The notes: generated by a model not told the origin, from the letters alone. A stretch of 64,000 nucleotides of DNA from an uncultured Propionibacteriaceae bacterium (GCA_937926975.1 CALBCJ010000023.1:1-64000); one strand, 5' to 3'. Shown: positions 44,606 to 53,444, numbered from the stretch's first letter. Numbers and translations are program-made.

Positions 44606-45070
44606 TCAGGCCGGGGAGAAGTCGGTCGTGAGGGACTGTGACTCGTCGTAGTCTCTTACTGCGGTCACTGTCGGGCCGTTGTCGGTGGCCTTGATGTCGA
44701 TCCGCTTGATGGTCTTGTCGTTGGCCAGCAGCTCACCGGCCCTCTCAAGATTCAGCACCGACAGGTCGAAACGCGGATAGATGTGCGGGTACTGCATCCG
44801 ACGCTGGGAGACGGAGTCGCTGTCTGACCGCTTGATGATGAAGTTGTCGCCCTGGTAGACCGCGACGATCACCTGGCTTCGACTGAGAGTGATGGAGGCC
44901 ACAGGATCACTGCCGACAAGTTCTCGAGTGGTGCTCGCTACACGGTTGTCGTACAGCGTCAGGTCCTCGCTGCGCTTGCGGTAAAAGTCTGCCGCGTACA
45001 TGGCCACCGGGATGAGCATCACGAGTATCACGACTACGACAGCTATGAAGCGCTGAACGGAGTATCTCAT
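44606..45070 (-). CDS. membrane-anchored protein of unknown function
   Basis: A 154-residue protein. The N-terminal helix (about 8-28, FIAVVVVILVMLIPVAMYAA) is followed by a soluble domain with beta strands (SITLSRSQVIVAVYQGDNFII, RIDIKATDNGPTVTAVRDY). No family is recognised. The ATG at 45070 fits the membrane helix. It converges with the YbaB-like gene, with 27 bp between stops. Confidence 0.6.
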   Translation of the reverse strand: MRYSVQRFIAVVVVILVMLIPVAMYAADFYRKRSEDLTLYDNRVASTTRELVGSDPVASITLSRSQVIVAVYQGDNFIIKRSDSDSVSQRRMQYPHIYPRFDLSVLNLERAGELLANDKTIKRIDIKATDNGPTVTAVRDYDESQSLTTDFSPA

Positions 45071-45208
45071 GACATGAGTCTATGTACTCCTGGGGCTCGC
45101 AGGGGCGGGTCTGAGTGCTGGGTGGGGTGAGGGCGTTGAGGATGGTGCGGGCCTGGTCGGGGACCTGGTTGGTGGTCTCGGCGGCTGTGTCTCGCGGCCG
45201 CTCAGGGG

Positions 45209-45245
45209 CGGGCCGGGCGGTCGTGCTGAGCGACCGCCCGGCCCG
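45209..45245 (-). terminator. terminator hairpin after the peptidoglycan-binding gene
   Basis: A perfect 15-bp stem, CGGGCCGGGCGGTCG with its complement and a 7-base loop, begins 7 bp after the minus-strand stop at 45253. There is no T run. It separates this gene from the membrane protein gene at 44606. Confidence 0.75.
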
Positions 45246-45252
45246 AGTCAGG

Positions 45253-45630
45253 TCAGCGGACCCCGAACATGAAGTACGCGGTCTGCGGCCCGTAGACACC
45301 GTCGGCCTGGATACCCCTGCGGGCCTGGAACCGGTACACAGCACTGGCGGTCTGTGGCCCGTAGTAGCCGTCAACGGTGACGGCGTACCCCAGCGCCCGC
45401 AGTCGCGCCTGCAGCGCCTTGACTCCCCAGAGCCCATAGCCCTGGAGGCTGGTGCTCAGCCAGCACGAGGCGGGACCTGAGCTGCCGCTCGGGACCAGGT
45501 ACCCGTTCGCCCGGACGGTGATCGTGCAGGGCACGTAGCTCGCGTGGGCCGCAGGAGAGGACGCCACGATCCCCGCCAGGGCCATGCTCAGGCTGACTCC
45601 TGCCACAGCCAGCTTCCTTGCGATCTTCAC
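45253..45630 (-). CDS. secreted peptidoglycan-binding protein
   Basis: A 125-residue exported protein. A signal peptide at about 1-30 ends near SSPAAHAS. One PG_binding_1 domain fills the rest (VKALQARLRALGYAVTVDGYYGPQTASAVYRFQARRGIQADGVYGPQT). Two Cys (YVPCTI, ASCWL) could form a disulfide. I chose GTG 45630 because the AGGGG site is about 6 bases upstream; GTG 45633 and longer frames are possible. No catalytic domain is present, so it probably binds cell wall only. Confidence 0.78.
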   Translation of the reverse strand: MKIARKLAVAGVSLSMALAGIVASSPAAHASYVPCTITVRANGYLVPSGSSGPASCWLSTSLQGYGLWGVKALQARLRALGYAVTVDGYYGPQTASAVYRFQARRGIQADGVYGPQTAYFMFGVR

Positions 45631-45847
45631 CACTTTCCCCTTTCGTCGGTGGGTCAGACGACCCACGGTTGTCCCCCGCCCCTCGGGCAGTTTAACAGAA
45701 AAATCCAATAAGGGAAGGGGGATCGCCCTCATATGTCAAGCAAGCGTTCTCCTGGACTGTCGTGTCAGCCCGGCGGGCGGCCGAGCCGTCGCCCGAGCGG
45801 CCAGAGCCTCGCCGTGCACGGACGCGGCCGGAGCCGAGCTGGGACGC

Positions 45848-45923
45848 GGCACAGCAGCGGACAGAAAAGACCTGTTCGGGGCGACCTGGGTCGCGGTGGG
45901 GGTGGTTGGGTCCGCTGCTGTGC
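45848..45923. repeat. 75-bp inverted-repeat element, copy 2
   Basis: Arms GCACAGCAGCGGAC (45849-45862) and GTCCGCTGCTGTGC (45910-45923) are a perfect 14-bp pair 47 bp apart and identical in sequence to those at 9630-9704. The internal sequence differs. It ends 23 bp before the S9 peptidase start, in a divergent gap, so a simple terminator role does not explain it. The rest of 45634-45946 shows no gene. Confidence 0.75.
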
Positions 45924-45946
45924 GGGGGCTGTGGTTGGCTGAGCGC

Positions 45947-47986
45947 ATGCCTGACACCACCGCTGCTGACCAGCCCCTCGGCTCGCCCTGGGAGGACCTG
46001 CGGGCTTTCGTCGCGGTACCCCGGCTGGGTGCGCTGACCCTCTCCCCCGACGGCGAGACCCTGGTGGTCTCGGTGAGCGCACCGAGCCACGACCAGACCC
46101 GGTACGTGTCGGCACTGTGGCGGGTCGACCCGCACGGAGTGGCCCCGGCCCGCCGCCTCACCCGGTCGCTCGAGGGCGAGGCCGCAGCCGCTTTCCTGCC
46201 TGACCAGAGCCTGCTGTTCACCTCCCAGCGGGCGGTGCCGGCCGGGACCGAGCCGGCGCCTGAGACCGTACGGGCGCTGTGGTGCCTGCCCGCCGCTGGT
46301 GGCGAGGCGTACCCCGTGGCGCAGCGCGACGGCGGCTGGGGCCAGGTCCTGACCGCGCGGCGCAGCGACCAGGTGGTGCTCCAGGTCCGCGCCCACCTCG
46401 GCACGCACGACGAGGAGTCCGACGCGGCCCGCCGCCAGGAGCGCAAGAAGAACGCAGTCGCGGCGCTGTGGCACACCGGCTCCGGAGTGCGCCACTGGGA
46501 CGCCGACCTGGGCCCGGAGGCGCCCCGGCTGCTCACCGCCACCGTCGCGGGCGGCGCGGAGACCTGCCTGGAGGGTCTGCGGCCACTCAGCGGTGATGTC
46601 GGTCAGCGGCTGGCGGAGCCGTACTCGCTCAGTGATGACGCATCGGTGCTGGTCACCGGCTGGACGACGCCGCGGCGCGGCGGGGTGGTCTGGAGCAGCC
46701 TGGCGCTGTGGAGCCCGCAGACCGGCGAGCGGCGGGTGCTGGAGTCGCCGGACCGCGAGTACGGGTCAGGGCTGGTCTCCCCCGACGGGCGCTGGGTGGT
46801 GGCGGTCGAGACCGAGCCGAGCACCCCCGAGCGGGCCCCGCGCCAGCAGCTGGTCCTGGTCGACACCGAGACCCTCCAGCTGCGGGCGCTGGCGGCGGAC
46901 TGGGACCGCTGGGTCAGCCCAGCGGCCTGGTCGCCGGACAGCCAGACCGTGTACCTGACCGGCGACGAGGACGGCGACCACCCGGTCTTCGCCCTGGCCA
47001 TCGACGGGTCGGCGCCCAGGCGGCTGACCGGCGCCGGCGCGTACGGGTCGGTGCAGGTCGGCCCGGACGGCAGCCTGTACGCGGTGCGCAGCTCGTACAC
47101 CGACCCCGGCTCGCTGTGGCGGATCGACCCGGCCAGCGGGGAGCAGACCCGGCTGCCGAGCCCGGTCGACTACCCCGCGCTGCCGGGCCGCGTGGAGCGG
47201 GTCGAGACCACCGCTGCCGACGGCGCCCGGGTCCCCGGCTACCTGGTGCTGCCCCGTGACGCCTCTCCCGAGCGCCCGGCGACGCTGGCGCTGTGGATCC
47301 ACGGCGGGCCGCTCAGCTCGTGGAGCTCCTGGTCGTGGCGGTGGTGCCCGTGGCTGCTGGTGTCCCGCGGGTACGCGGTGCTGCTGCCCGACCCGGCCCT
47401 GTCGACCGGGTACGGCTGGGACATGGTCCAGCGCGGCTGGGGCGCCTGGGGCGCCGCCCCGTACACGGACCTGATGTCGATCACCGACGCGGTCGAGGCC
47501 CGCGACGACATCGACGCCCGCCGTACGGTCGCGATGGGCGGCTCGTTCGGCGGGTACATGGCGAACTGGGTGGCCGGCCACACCGACCGGTTCGCGGCGA
47601 TCGTCTCGCACGCCTCGCTGTGGAACCTGGAGTCGTTCGGGGCGACGACCGACCACCCCTGGTACTGGGCCCGGCAGCTGTCACCCGAGATGCAGGTCGC
47701 GAGCTCGCCGCACCGGTTCGCCGACCAGATCCGGACCCCGGTGCTCGTGATCCACGGCGACCGGGACTACCGGGTCCCGATCGGGGAGGGCCTGGCGCTG
47801 TGGTGGGCGCTGGTCTCGGGCTTCGACGGGGAGCCGGAGCAGCTGCCGCACCGGTTCCTGTACTTCCCGAACGAGAACCACTGGGTGCTGACCCCGAACC
47901 ACGCCCGGGTCTGGTACGAGGCGGTGCTGTCCTTCCTCGCTACCCACGTCGACGGCGCCGAGGAGGTACGGCCGGAGCTGCTGTAG
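45947..47986 (+). CDS. S9 family prolyl oligopeptidase-like peptidase
   Basis: A 679-residue serine peptidase. The N-terminal two thirds form a beta-propeller (repeats such as LTLSPDGETLVVSV, SPDGRWVVAVE, WSPDSQTVYLTGDEDG). The C-terminal alpha/beta-hydrolase domain holds the catalytic Ser in GGSFGGYM near 533, Asp in HGDRDYRVP near 605 and His in NENHWVL near 644. No signal peptide, so cytosolic peptide breakdown is likely. No clear ribosome site precedes ATG 45947, but it is the first ATG after the inverted repeat. Confidence 0.9.
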   Translation: MPDTTAADQPLGSPWEDLRAFVAVPRLGALTLSPDGETLVVSVSAPSHDQTRYVSALWRVDPHGVAPARRLTRSLEGEAAAAFLPDQSLLFTSQRAVPAGTEPAPETVRALWCLPAAGGEAYPVAQRDGGWGQVLTARRSDQVVLQVRAHLGTHDEESDAARRQERKKNAVAALWHTGSGVRHWDADLGPEAPRLLTATVAGGAETCLEGLRPLSGDVGQRLAEPYSLSDDASVLVTGWTTPRRGGVVWSSLALWSPQTGERRVLESPDREYGSGLVSPDGRWVVAVETEPSTPERAPRQQLVLVDTETLQLRALAADWDRWVSPAAWSPDSQTVYLTGDEDGDHPVFALAIDGSAPRRLTGAGAYGSVQVGPDGSLYAVRSSYTDPGSLWRIDPASGEQTRLPSPVDYPALPGRVERVETTAADGARVPGYLVLPRDASPERPATLALWIHGGPLSSWSSWSWRWCPWLLVSRGYAVLLPDPALSTGYGWDMVQRGWGAWGAAPYTDLMSITDAVEARDDIDARRTVAMGGSFGGYMANWVAGHTDRFAAIVSHASLWNLESFGATTDHPWYWARQLSPEMQVASSPHRFADQIRTPVLVIHGDRDYRVPIGEGLALWWALVSGFDGEPEQLPHRFLYFPNENHWVLTPNHARVWYEAVLSFLATHVDGAEEVRPELL

Positions 47987-48054
47987 GAGAGGCCGCCGGT
48001 CAGCAGCAGGCGAGATCGGTGCCGCGCCACGACGGTGAGCTCTACGGTGGGGCC

Positions 48055-48525
48055 ATGGACCTGGTGGAGCATCTACAGCCGCTGGCGAGCCTGGTGGGGC
48101 GGTGGACCGGTGAGGGCGCCGGGGAGTACCCGACCATCTCGACCTTCCGCTACCGCAAGGAGCTGGTCGTCGCCGACGTCGGGCGGCAGTTCCTGACCTG
48201 GCAGGAGCGGACCTGGTCGCTGGTCGACCACCGGCCGATGTTCACCTCCACGGGTTTCGTCCGGGTGCCCGGACCGGAGCGGGTCGAGCTGCGGCTGGCG
48301 CTGCCGACCGGTCTGGTGGAGTGCTGCGAGGGGACCGTCGACACCACCGACGGGCTGCGGCTGGAGCTGCCGGCGCGGGTGCTGGGCTCCCAGTCCGCCA
48401 AGCCGGTCACGGCCACCTCCCGGACTCTGGTGGTCACCGGTGACCAGATGGAGATGACCATGGACATGGCCGCCATGGGTCGCCCGATAGCCCGTCACCT
48501 CACGTGCGCCCTGACCCGGAGCTGA
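48055..48525 (+). CDS. nitrobindin-like (FABP-family) protein
   Basis: A 156-residue beta-barrel protein. The N-terminal signature LVGRWTGEGAGEYPTI and the following FRYRKELVV and TWSLVDHRPMFTSTGF strands match the nitrobindin/THAP4 family, which bind heme in some members. The His that holds heme in true nitrobindins would lie near the C-terminus; HLTC is at about residue 149. The ATG at 48055 begins the conserved region. It lies 68 bp after the S9 gene. The 48526-48716 gap after it shows no gene. Confidence 0.82.
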   Translation: MDLVEHLQPLASLVGRWTGEGAGEYPTISTFRYRKELVVADVGRQFLTWQERTWSLVDHRPMFTSTGFVRVPGPERVELRLALPTGLVECCEGTVDTTDGLRLELPARVLGSQSAKPVTATSRTLVVTGDQMEMTMDMAAMGRPIARHLTCALTRS

Positions 48526-48716
48526 CCCAGCCGGAGCTGATCTGAGTACGGGCTGGCGTTTGCGGCGCCCTGGCCCGCAGAGCAGCGGACGCAGACCGGG
48601 GCACCGTGGGCGTGAGGGGGGCCAGCCGACCGGGCTGTCCGTCCGTACGTGGCAGGTGCCCTTACCTGGGGGTCGAGACTCGTACGCGGGCCGGCCGCAC
48701 GCTGGTCGGCCAGCGG

Positions 48717-49518
48717 TCAGGCCGTCGACGGTGCAGGGCCGTCGGCAGGCGGTGCTGAGTGGTCCGTGCCCATGGCGCGGCCCCGCACCCAGTACGCCTG
48801 GGCGTGCAGGTGACGGCGTCCGAGGTGGTGCTCTCGGCGCAGAACGGAGCGGACCTGGTGCGTGACCGCCGACTCTGCGGCCACCCAGGCCTGCCACCCG
48901 GACCAGTCGCGGCCCGCGACCGCTGCCGACAGCCCGGTGCTGTCAGGGCGTCCGGCCACCCAGGAAGCCGTAACGCCCGGTCCGCTGGGCAGGGGCAGAG
49001 CGGAGTCGTGGGGGCTGTGCGACTCAAGGTGCACGACGACCGGTGGGTGGTCGCCCGCACTGGCCAGCGCCCGCACGATGGAGGTGATGGCCGGGTACGC
49101 GGACAGGTCGCCCAGCAGGAGGTAGCCCGAGGGGGTCGGCTCAGCCGGGACGAGGGGCCGCTCACCCGTACCGCATGACCGTGAGAGCGCTACCGGTCGA
49201 GCGGCTCGGGACCTTGCTCAGCTGCTTGGCCATGGCGGCCCAGTGCGGTGCCGGCCCCGCAGGCTCGTGGATCGCGAAGTCGACCGCGAAGCGGCCCGTG
49301 GTCACCAGGGTGTAAGCGCGCTGGAGCTCTTTGCGGGAGCCGGCTGGGTCAGGCACGGACCCAGGCGGCGGCGCCTCGCCGTCGGGGTTCAGGAGCGTGT
49401 CTGAGTGAAGGTGGGTACGAACGACGTGCTCGGTGCGGTGCTCACGGGCGACGACCGTCAAGCGGTGCTCGGTGGCGCCCAGCACTCGCAGGACGGCGCC
49501 CTGCCAGCCCTTGCTCAT
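48717..49518 (-). pseudogene. siderophore-interacting protein, frameshifted
   Basis: From ATG 49518 the frame gives the FAD-binding half of a ferric-siderophore reductase-like protein (MSKGWQGAVLRVLGATEHR, QRAYTLVTTGRFAVDFAIHEPAGPAPHWA, for which RxYT is the flavin motif) and ends after VMRYG at 49162. The NAD-binding half continues in another frame (GYLLLGDLSAYPAITSIV, AWVAAESAVTHQVRS) to 48717. Removing one G at the GGGTGAG near 49165 restores one frame of about 266 residues. Such enzymes release iron from siderophores. A palindrome upstream may mediate iron control. Confidence 0.75.
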
Positions 49519-49544
49519 CGGATTCTCGATCCACGGTCCACCAA

Positions 49545-49564
49545 AAGCAAGGATTACCTTGCTT
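49545..49564. promoter_or_regulatory. palindromic operator upstream of the siderophore-interacting gene
   Basis: AAGCAAGGATTACCTTGCTT is a perfect 8-4-8 palindrome 27 bp upstream of the ATG at 49518. It does not fit the 19-bp DtxR/IdeR consensus closely, yet placement before an iron gene suggests metal control. AT content is high for this genome. No other gene lies in 49519-49790. Confidence 0.5.
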
Positions 49565-49666
49565 AGTCCGGACGGTCGGCTCCGCGCTTTGACGACCGGC
49601 CGCGTAGTCCCCGGTCTGGACGACGAAGAGCGAGAAACGACTGGCTGGACCACCAGCCGAAGGAGA

Positions 49667-49721
49667 CCGGGGTTGTAGCAGAGCGGCCGGGCCCGAGCGG
49701 AGCTCGGGCGGTCAAGCACAG
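49667..49721 (-). repeat. dispersed 55-bp hairpin repeat, copy B
   Basis: On the minus strand it starts CTGTGCTTGACC, forms stem GCCCGAGC/GCTCGGGC with loop TCC, and ends with GGCCGCTCTGC and ACCCCGG. The flanks match copies A and C, yet the stem bases differ and remain paired. Confidence 0.8.
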
Positions 49722-49745
49722 AACCTCTTCACCGCGAGGAGGAAG

Positions 49746-49800
49746 CCGGGGGTATAGCGAGCCGGCCAGCCGCCGCGGAGGCGGCGGCGGTCAAGCACAG
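49746..49800 (-). repeat. dispersed 55-bp hairpin repeat, copy A
   Basis: On the minus strand CTGTGCTTGACC, stem GCCGCCGC/GCGGCGGC with loop CTCC, then GGCCGGCTCGCTATA and CCCCCGG. Its first ten bases supply the last two codons and stop of the response regulator, so here it acts as the end of that gene and probably its terminator. Confidence 0.82.
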
Positions 49801-50459
49801 TCCCGCATCAGGATCACCAGCTGGACCCGGTCCCGCAGCTCGAGCTTGGCCAGGATCCGGGTGACGTTCTTCTTCACCGAGTCGGGGGTGATCACCAGCT
49901 GCTGGGCGATCTCGGCGTTGGTCAGTCCCTGGGCCACCAGCTCGGCTACCTCCTGCTCGCGGGGGCTGAGCGCCGAGAGGCGGTCCCGGGCCGCCCGCTG
50001 CTCGGGCGAGGCCACCGGGGTGAACACGTGCCGGTTCACCAGCTCGCGGGTGATTCTGGGCGTCAGGATCGCGTCTCCGCTAGCCACAGCGCGGATCGCG
50101 GAGTGCAGCTGGTCGCGGCGGGTGTCCTTCAGCAAGAACCCGGCAGCCCCGGCCGAGAGAGCTCCGAAGGCGTAGTCGTCCTGGTCGTACGTGGTCAGCA
50201 CCAGGGTCTTGACCGACGGGTAGAGCCGGCTGACCTGGGCGGTGGCGTCGACCCCGTTGAGGACCGGCATCCGGATGTCCATCAGCACCACGTCGGGCAG
50301 CGGCTCACCCCGCTCGATCCGCCCGGCCAGCAGGTCGAGGGCCTCCTGCCCGTTGCCGGCCTGTCCGATGACCTGCAGGTCGTCGGCCTGCTTCAGGGCC
50401 AGCGCCAGACCCATCCGGGTCGGCCGCTGGTCGTCGACGATCAGCACCGTGATCGGCAT
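49791..50459 (-). CDS. NarL/LuxR-family response regulator
   Basis: A 222-residue two-component regulator. The receiver domain has acidic pocket D9/D10, phosphoacceptor D61 in DVVLMDIRMP, and switch Thr in LTTYDQDD. The LuxR DNA-binding domain is at about 155-215 (LSPREQEVAELVAQGLTNAEIAQQL, VKKNVTRILAKLEL). ATG 50459 has GGAGG upstream and overlaps the kinase stop (TGATG). It probably controls the ABC exporter genes at 51835-54523. The last residues, DCA, come from the hairpin repeat. Confidence 0.92.
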   Translation of the reverse strand: MPITVLIVDDQRPTRMGLALALKQADDLQVIGQAGNGQEALDLLAGRIERGEPLPDVVLMDIRMPVLNGVDATAQVSRLYPSVKTLVLTTYDQDDYAFGALSAGAAGFLLKDTRRDQLHSAIRAVASGDAILTPRITRELVNRHVFTPVASPEQRAARDRLSALSPREQEVAELVAQGLTNAEIAQQLVITPDSVKKNVTRILAKLELRDRVQLVILMRDCA

Positions 50460-51838
50460 CACGCCTCCTCGGAGGTATGGGGAAGGGTGGCCCGGACGAC
50501 CCAGCCCGCCGGTCCAGGTCCGGCGCTGACGCTGCCGCCGGCCTCGGCGACCGCGGTGGACATGCCCTGCAGCCCATGCCCTCCGGACGCAGAACCGCTT
50601 GCCAGGGGCGACTCGGCCAGGTCCTCGGGCCGGGGGTCAGCCGGTCCGGCGGAGCTGCTGACCAGTGGGCTCTGCCCGGACCCAGCAGAGCTGCTTGCCA
50701 GGGGCGCCTCGGCCGTACGCCCGTCGTCGGACACCGTCAGCTCGGTCCGGGCGGGCCTGTGGTCCAGGGAGATCACCACCCGGGTGGCGCCGGCCGCGTG
50801 CCGCATCGTGTTGGTCAGTGCCTCCCGGACCACGGTGTGGACCAGGACCCCGAGCGCCTCGTCGTCGGGTCGGCGTCCGGTCTCGGTGAGCGCCACAGCC
50901 AGGCCGGTCGCGCGTACGCCGGCCAGCAGGTCACCGATCGCGTCCCAGCCCCGCGGCCGCGCCCTGGGCTCCGCGCGGTCGCCGGGCAGGATCGCGGCCA
51001 CTGCCCGGCGGGTGTCGTTCAGACCGTCCCTGGCCAGGGAGTTCACGGTGGCGATCGCCTCGTCCAGGTCGGGGTCGCCGGTGAGGCCCTGCAGACCCTC
51101 GGTCAGGGCGATGATCGCGGTCAGGTTGTGCCCCACCGAGTCGTGCAGCTCGGTCGCGATCCGGGCCTGGCGGCGGGCCGCGTCGCGCTGCTCGGCCAGG
51201 CGCTGCTCGGTGGTCCGGGCGGCGAGCGCGGCATCGCGGCGCTCCAGGGTCTGGCGGCGGCTGCGGGAGCCGAAGCCGGTGCCCACCACGGCGGCCGTGA
51301 TCACGACGAACGGCAGCACCCGGTTGGCGGCCGGGAACGGGGCCACCAGGGCGAGCAGCGCGCAGTATGCCGAGCAGGCCGTCAGGCCGGCCCCAATCCG
51401 TACCGGTGAGGCTGTGGTGACCAGGGTGTACACGGCCACCACGAAGGGGATCGCGAAGCCTGCCGCCCCGGTGATGATCTCGGTCCCGGTCGCGACCGCA
51501 GTGAGCAGGGCGACGGTGGCGAGCGGAAACCGGCGCCGGGCCACCAGCACCACCAGGACCCCGAGGTTGACCCCCAGCCAGCCCCAGCTGTGCAGCTCGG
51601 CCCGGGAGGCCAGCGGGCCCGTCCACAAGACGAGCTGGTACAGGCCCACTACCCCGGCGCCGATCCACAGCGTCGACGGGCTGGTCCGCCAGGCCTGGGC
51701 GAGCTGGTCGACGAACGTACGGGGGGCTTGGCCCGGCACCACCAGGTCAGCGGGCTCCTCGGGTCGTCTCGCCACCGGTCCTCCCTGCTTGCGCCGGAGC
51801 AGCACAGCTCCCAGCCCGTACGGGGTCGAGGCGGTCAT
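50459..51838 (-). CDS. sensor histidine kinase with low-complexity insert
   Basis: A 459-residue membrane kinase. About 70 residues precede four to six helices (to about 195). The HisKA_3 motif ELHDSVGHNLTAII puts His near 230, and the ATPase part has REALTNTMRHAAG and SDDGR. Between about 372 and 422 there is a Ser/Ala/Pro-rich insert with repeated SPLASSSAG-like units before the G box (GGHGLQGM). It is coded by repeated DNA (GCTTGCCAGGGGCG at about 50588 and 50693). Such inserts are rare inside this fold. Coupled by ATGA to the permease gene. Confidence 0.9.
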   Translation of the reverse strand: MTASTPYGLGAVLLRRKQGGPVARRPEEPADLVVPGQAPRTFVDQLAQAWRTSPSTLWIGAGVVGLYQLVLWTGPLASRAELHSWGWLGVNLGVLVVLVARRRFPLATVALLTAVATGTEIITGAAGFAIPFVVAVYTLVTTASPVRIGAGLTACSAYCALLALVAPFPAANRVLPFVVITAAVVGTGFGSRSRRQTLERRDAALAARTTEQRLAEQRDAARRQARIATELHDSVGHNLTAIIALTEGLQGLTGDPDLDEAIATVNSLARDGLNDTRRAVAAILPGDRAEPRARPRGWDAIGDLLAGVRATGLAVALTETGRRPDDEALGVLVHTVVREALTNTMRHAAGATRVVISLDHRPARTELTVSDDGRTAEAPLASSSAGSGQSPLVSSSAGPADPRPEDLAESPLASGSASGGHGLQGMSTAVAEAGGSVSAGPGPAGWVVRATLPHTSEEA

Positions 51839-52629
51839 GACTGCCGGCGTACGGCCCGGCGGACCGCCAGGCTCATCAGCCCGCCCCAGACCAGGGCGAC
51901 AATACCGGCCGCAGCGGCTGAGCCGGCCGAAGTGATCGCACGAGGGTCGAGGTACGAGCCGCACCACATGATCAGCGCCATCGGGCTGAGCGGCATCAGG
52001 GGCTTGGCGATCAGGAGCCCGAAGCTCGCGATGGAGCCCATGACTACCGCGGTCATCACCCCGGAGAAGGACCGGATGACCAGCCCGAGCCAGGTGATGA
52101 AGGTCAGCACAGCCCACGTCCCGAGACTCATCACCACTAGCCGCGGCAGGGCGGCGAGCAGCCAGGTGGGGTCGAAGCCCAGGTACAGGCCGACCGCCGC
52201 GACCTCCAGGAAGAAGATCGTGCAGGTCAGCGCCGCCACCTGCAGGTTGTGCAGCAGCTTGCCGGCGACCAGGGCTCCGGCCAGGCCGTTGGCCCGCATC
52301 CGCTGCCAGCTGCGGCCCTCGTGCTCGGCGGCCGAGGTCTGCGCGACCAGGGCTCCGCAGGCCAGCGGCAGGAAGAGCAGGCCCGGCATCTGCAGCGACT
52401 GCACCCAGATCGCCTCCCAGGTCAGTCCCTGGCTGGCGAAGACCTCGGCATAGCTGACGTACTGCCAGGTGCCGGCGGCCAGCCCCAGTCCGCAGACCAG
52501 GATCACGACCGGCCAGTACCAGCGGTTGCCGGACTTGCGGTTCTCCCAGGACCAGGCGGCCTTCACCGAGGGGCGGGCCGGGCGCGCAGGCGTACGGGCG
52601 GGAGCAGGGGCGGGGACGGTGGTGCTCAT
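51835..52629 (-). CDS. ABC-2 permease (LanG/LanE-like)
   Basis: A 264-residue protein with six helices after a Pro/Ala-rich 25-residue tail. WENRKSGNRWYWPVVILV and AEHEGRSWQRMRANGLAG follow the pattern of lantibiotic-immunity type permeases. It overlaps the other permease by 4 bp (ATGA). With the ATPase encoded at 53441 it probably forms an exporter that removes a toxic peptide or similar substrate from the membrane. Control by the adjacent two-component system is likely. Confidence 0.75.
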   Translation of the reverse strand: MSTTVPAPAPARTPARPARPSVKAAWSWENRKSGNRWYWPVVILVCGLGLAAGTWQYVSYAEVFASQGLTWEAIWVQSLQMPGLLFLPLACGALVAQTSAAEHEGRSWQRMRANGLAGALVAGKLLHNLQVAALTCTIFFLEVAAVGLYLGFDPTWLLAALPRLVVMSLGTWAVLTFITWLGLVIRSFSGVMTAVVMGSIASFGLLIAKPLMPLSPMALIMWCGSYLDPRAITSAGSAAAAGIVALVWGGLMSLAVRRAVRRQS

Positions 52630-53444
52630 CGGTGGTTCTCCTTGCGGACGATCAGGGCGTACGAGGCGGCGGTGCAGGCGGCTGCGACGGCCACAGCTGC
52701 GGCGGCGACCAGCCAGGGCGAGGAGACCAGGACCGCGTCGCCGCCGGCGCTGATCGAGGCCTGGGTGGCCGAGTAGTCGAGCGGTGACGCTGCGCCGAGG
52801 AGGCCCCAGGGCAGAGCCCAGCCGACCTGCGGCAGCCGGAACGAGATCGACACGATCGAGATCACGATCCCGCCGACCGCGGCGACCGCGATCGCGACCG
52901 ACTGCTTGGCGAGGTACGACGACAGCGCGAGCTGTACGGCCGAGACGGCCACCGCGGTGGCGGCAGCGACCACCGGCAGCAGCGGCAGGACCGCCCAGAA
53001 GGCCGGGGTGGCCCGCGGCCCCGGCAGCACGACCGAGGCGGCCAGCAGCGCCAGCTGGATCAGCCAGGCGGTGACCGACAGCACGGCCAGCTTGGCCACG
53101 AAACGGGTCGTCTCGCGCTGCCCCAGAGCGCTCAGCAGTTGCCCCATGCGCTCCTCGGAGTCCACGGTGACCAGGCGGGATGCCAGGATCCCGAGGATCG
53201 CGGGCAGGAACGCGGTCAGCATCTGGATCCCGTCCAGCAGGCCCAGGACCCGCAGCAGCTGGTGCTGCGGGGCCCGGCCGATCTGGACCGTCTGGACCGC
53301 GGCCGTCCACAGGGTGGTCAGGCCGCCGATCCCGCTGGCCATCAGCCAGTAGCGCTTGCGGCGCAGCTTGGTGAGCTCCATCCGGACGGCGGTGGTGATC
53401 CGGGGGCGCGCAGCCCGTACGGGGGCGGTCATCGCGAGGCTCAC
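52626..53444 (-). CDS. ABC-2 permease (LanE/LanG-like)
   Basis: A 272-residue protein with six predicted helices. MELTKLRRKRYWLMASGIGG and DSEERMGQLLSALGQRETTRFVAKL resemble the cytoplasmic loops of ABC-2 permeases of the peptide-resistance type. The GTG at 53444 overlaps the ATPase gene stop by 4 bp. It is the paired membrane subunit of the exporter. Confidence 0.75.
   Translation of the reverse strand: MSLAMTAPVRAARPRITTAVRMELTKLRRKRYWLMASGIGGLTTLWTAAVQTVQIGRAPQHQLLRVLGLLDGIQMLTAFLPAILGILASRLVTVDSEERMGQLLSALGQRETTRFVAKLAVLSVTAWLIQLALLAASVVLPGPRATPAFWAVLPLLPVVAAATAVAVSAVQLALSSYLAKQSVAIAVAAVGGIVISIVSISFRLPQVGWALPWGLLGAASPLDYSATQASISAGGDAVLVSSPWLVAAAAVAVAAACTAASYALIVRKENHR

Noticed and set aside
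45090..45200. Coding-like minus-strand stretch reading TNQVPDQARTILNALTP
   Set aside because: No start codon, no family and it ends in the gap between two genes; possibly a remnant but not enough to annotate.
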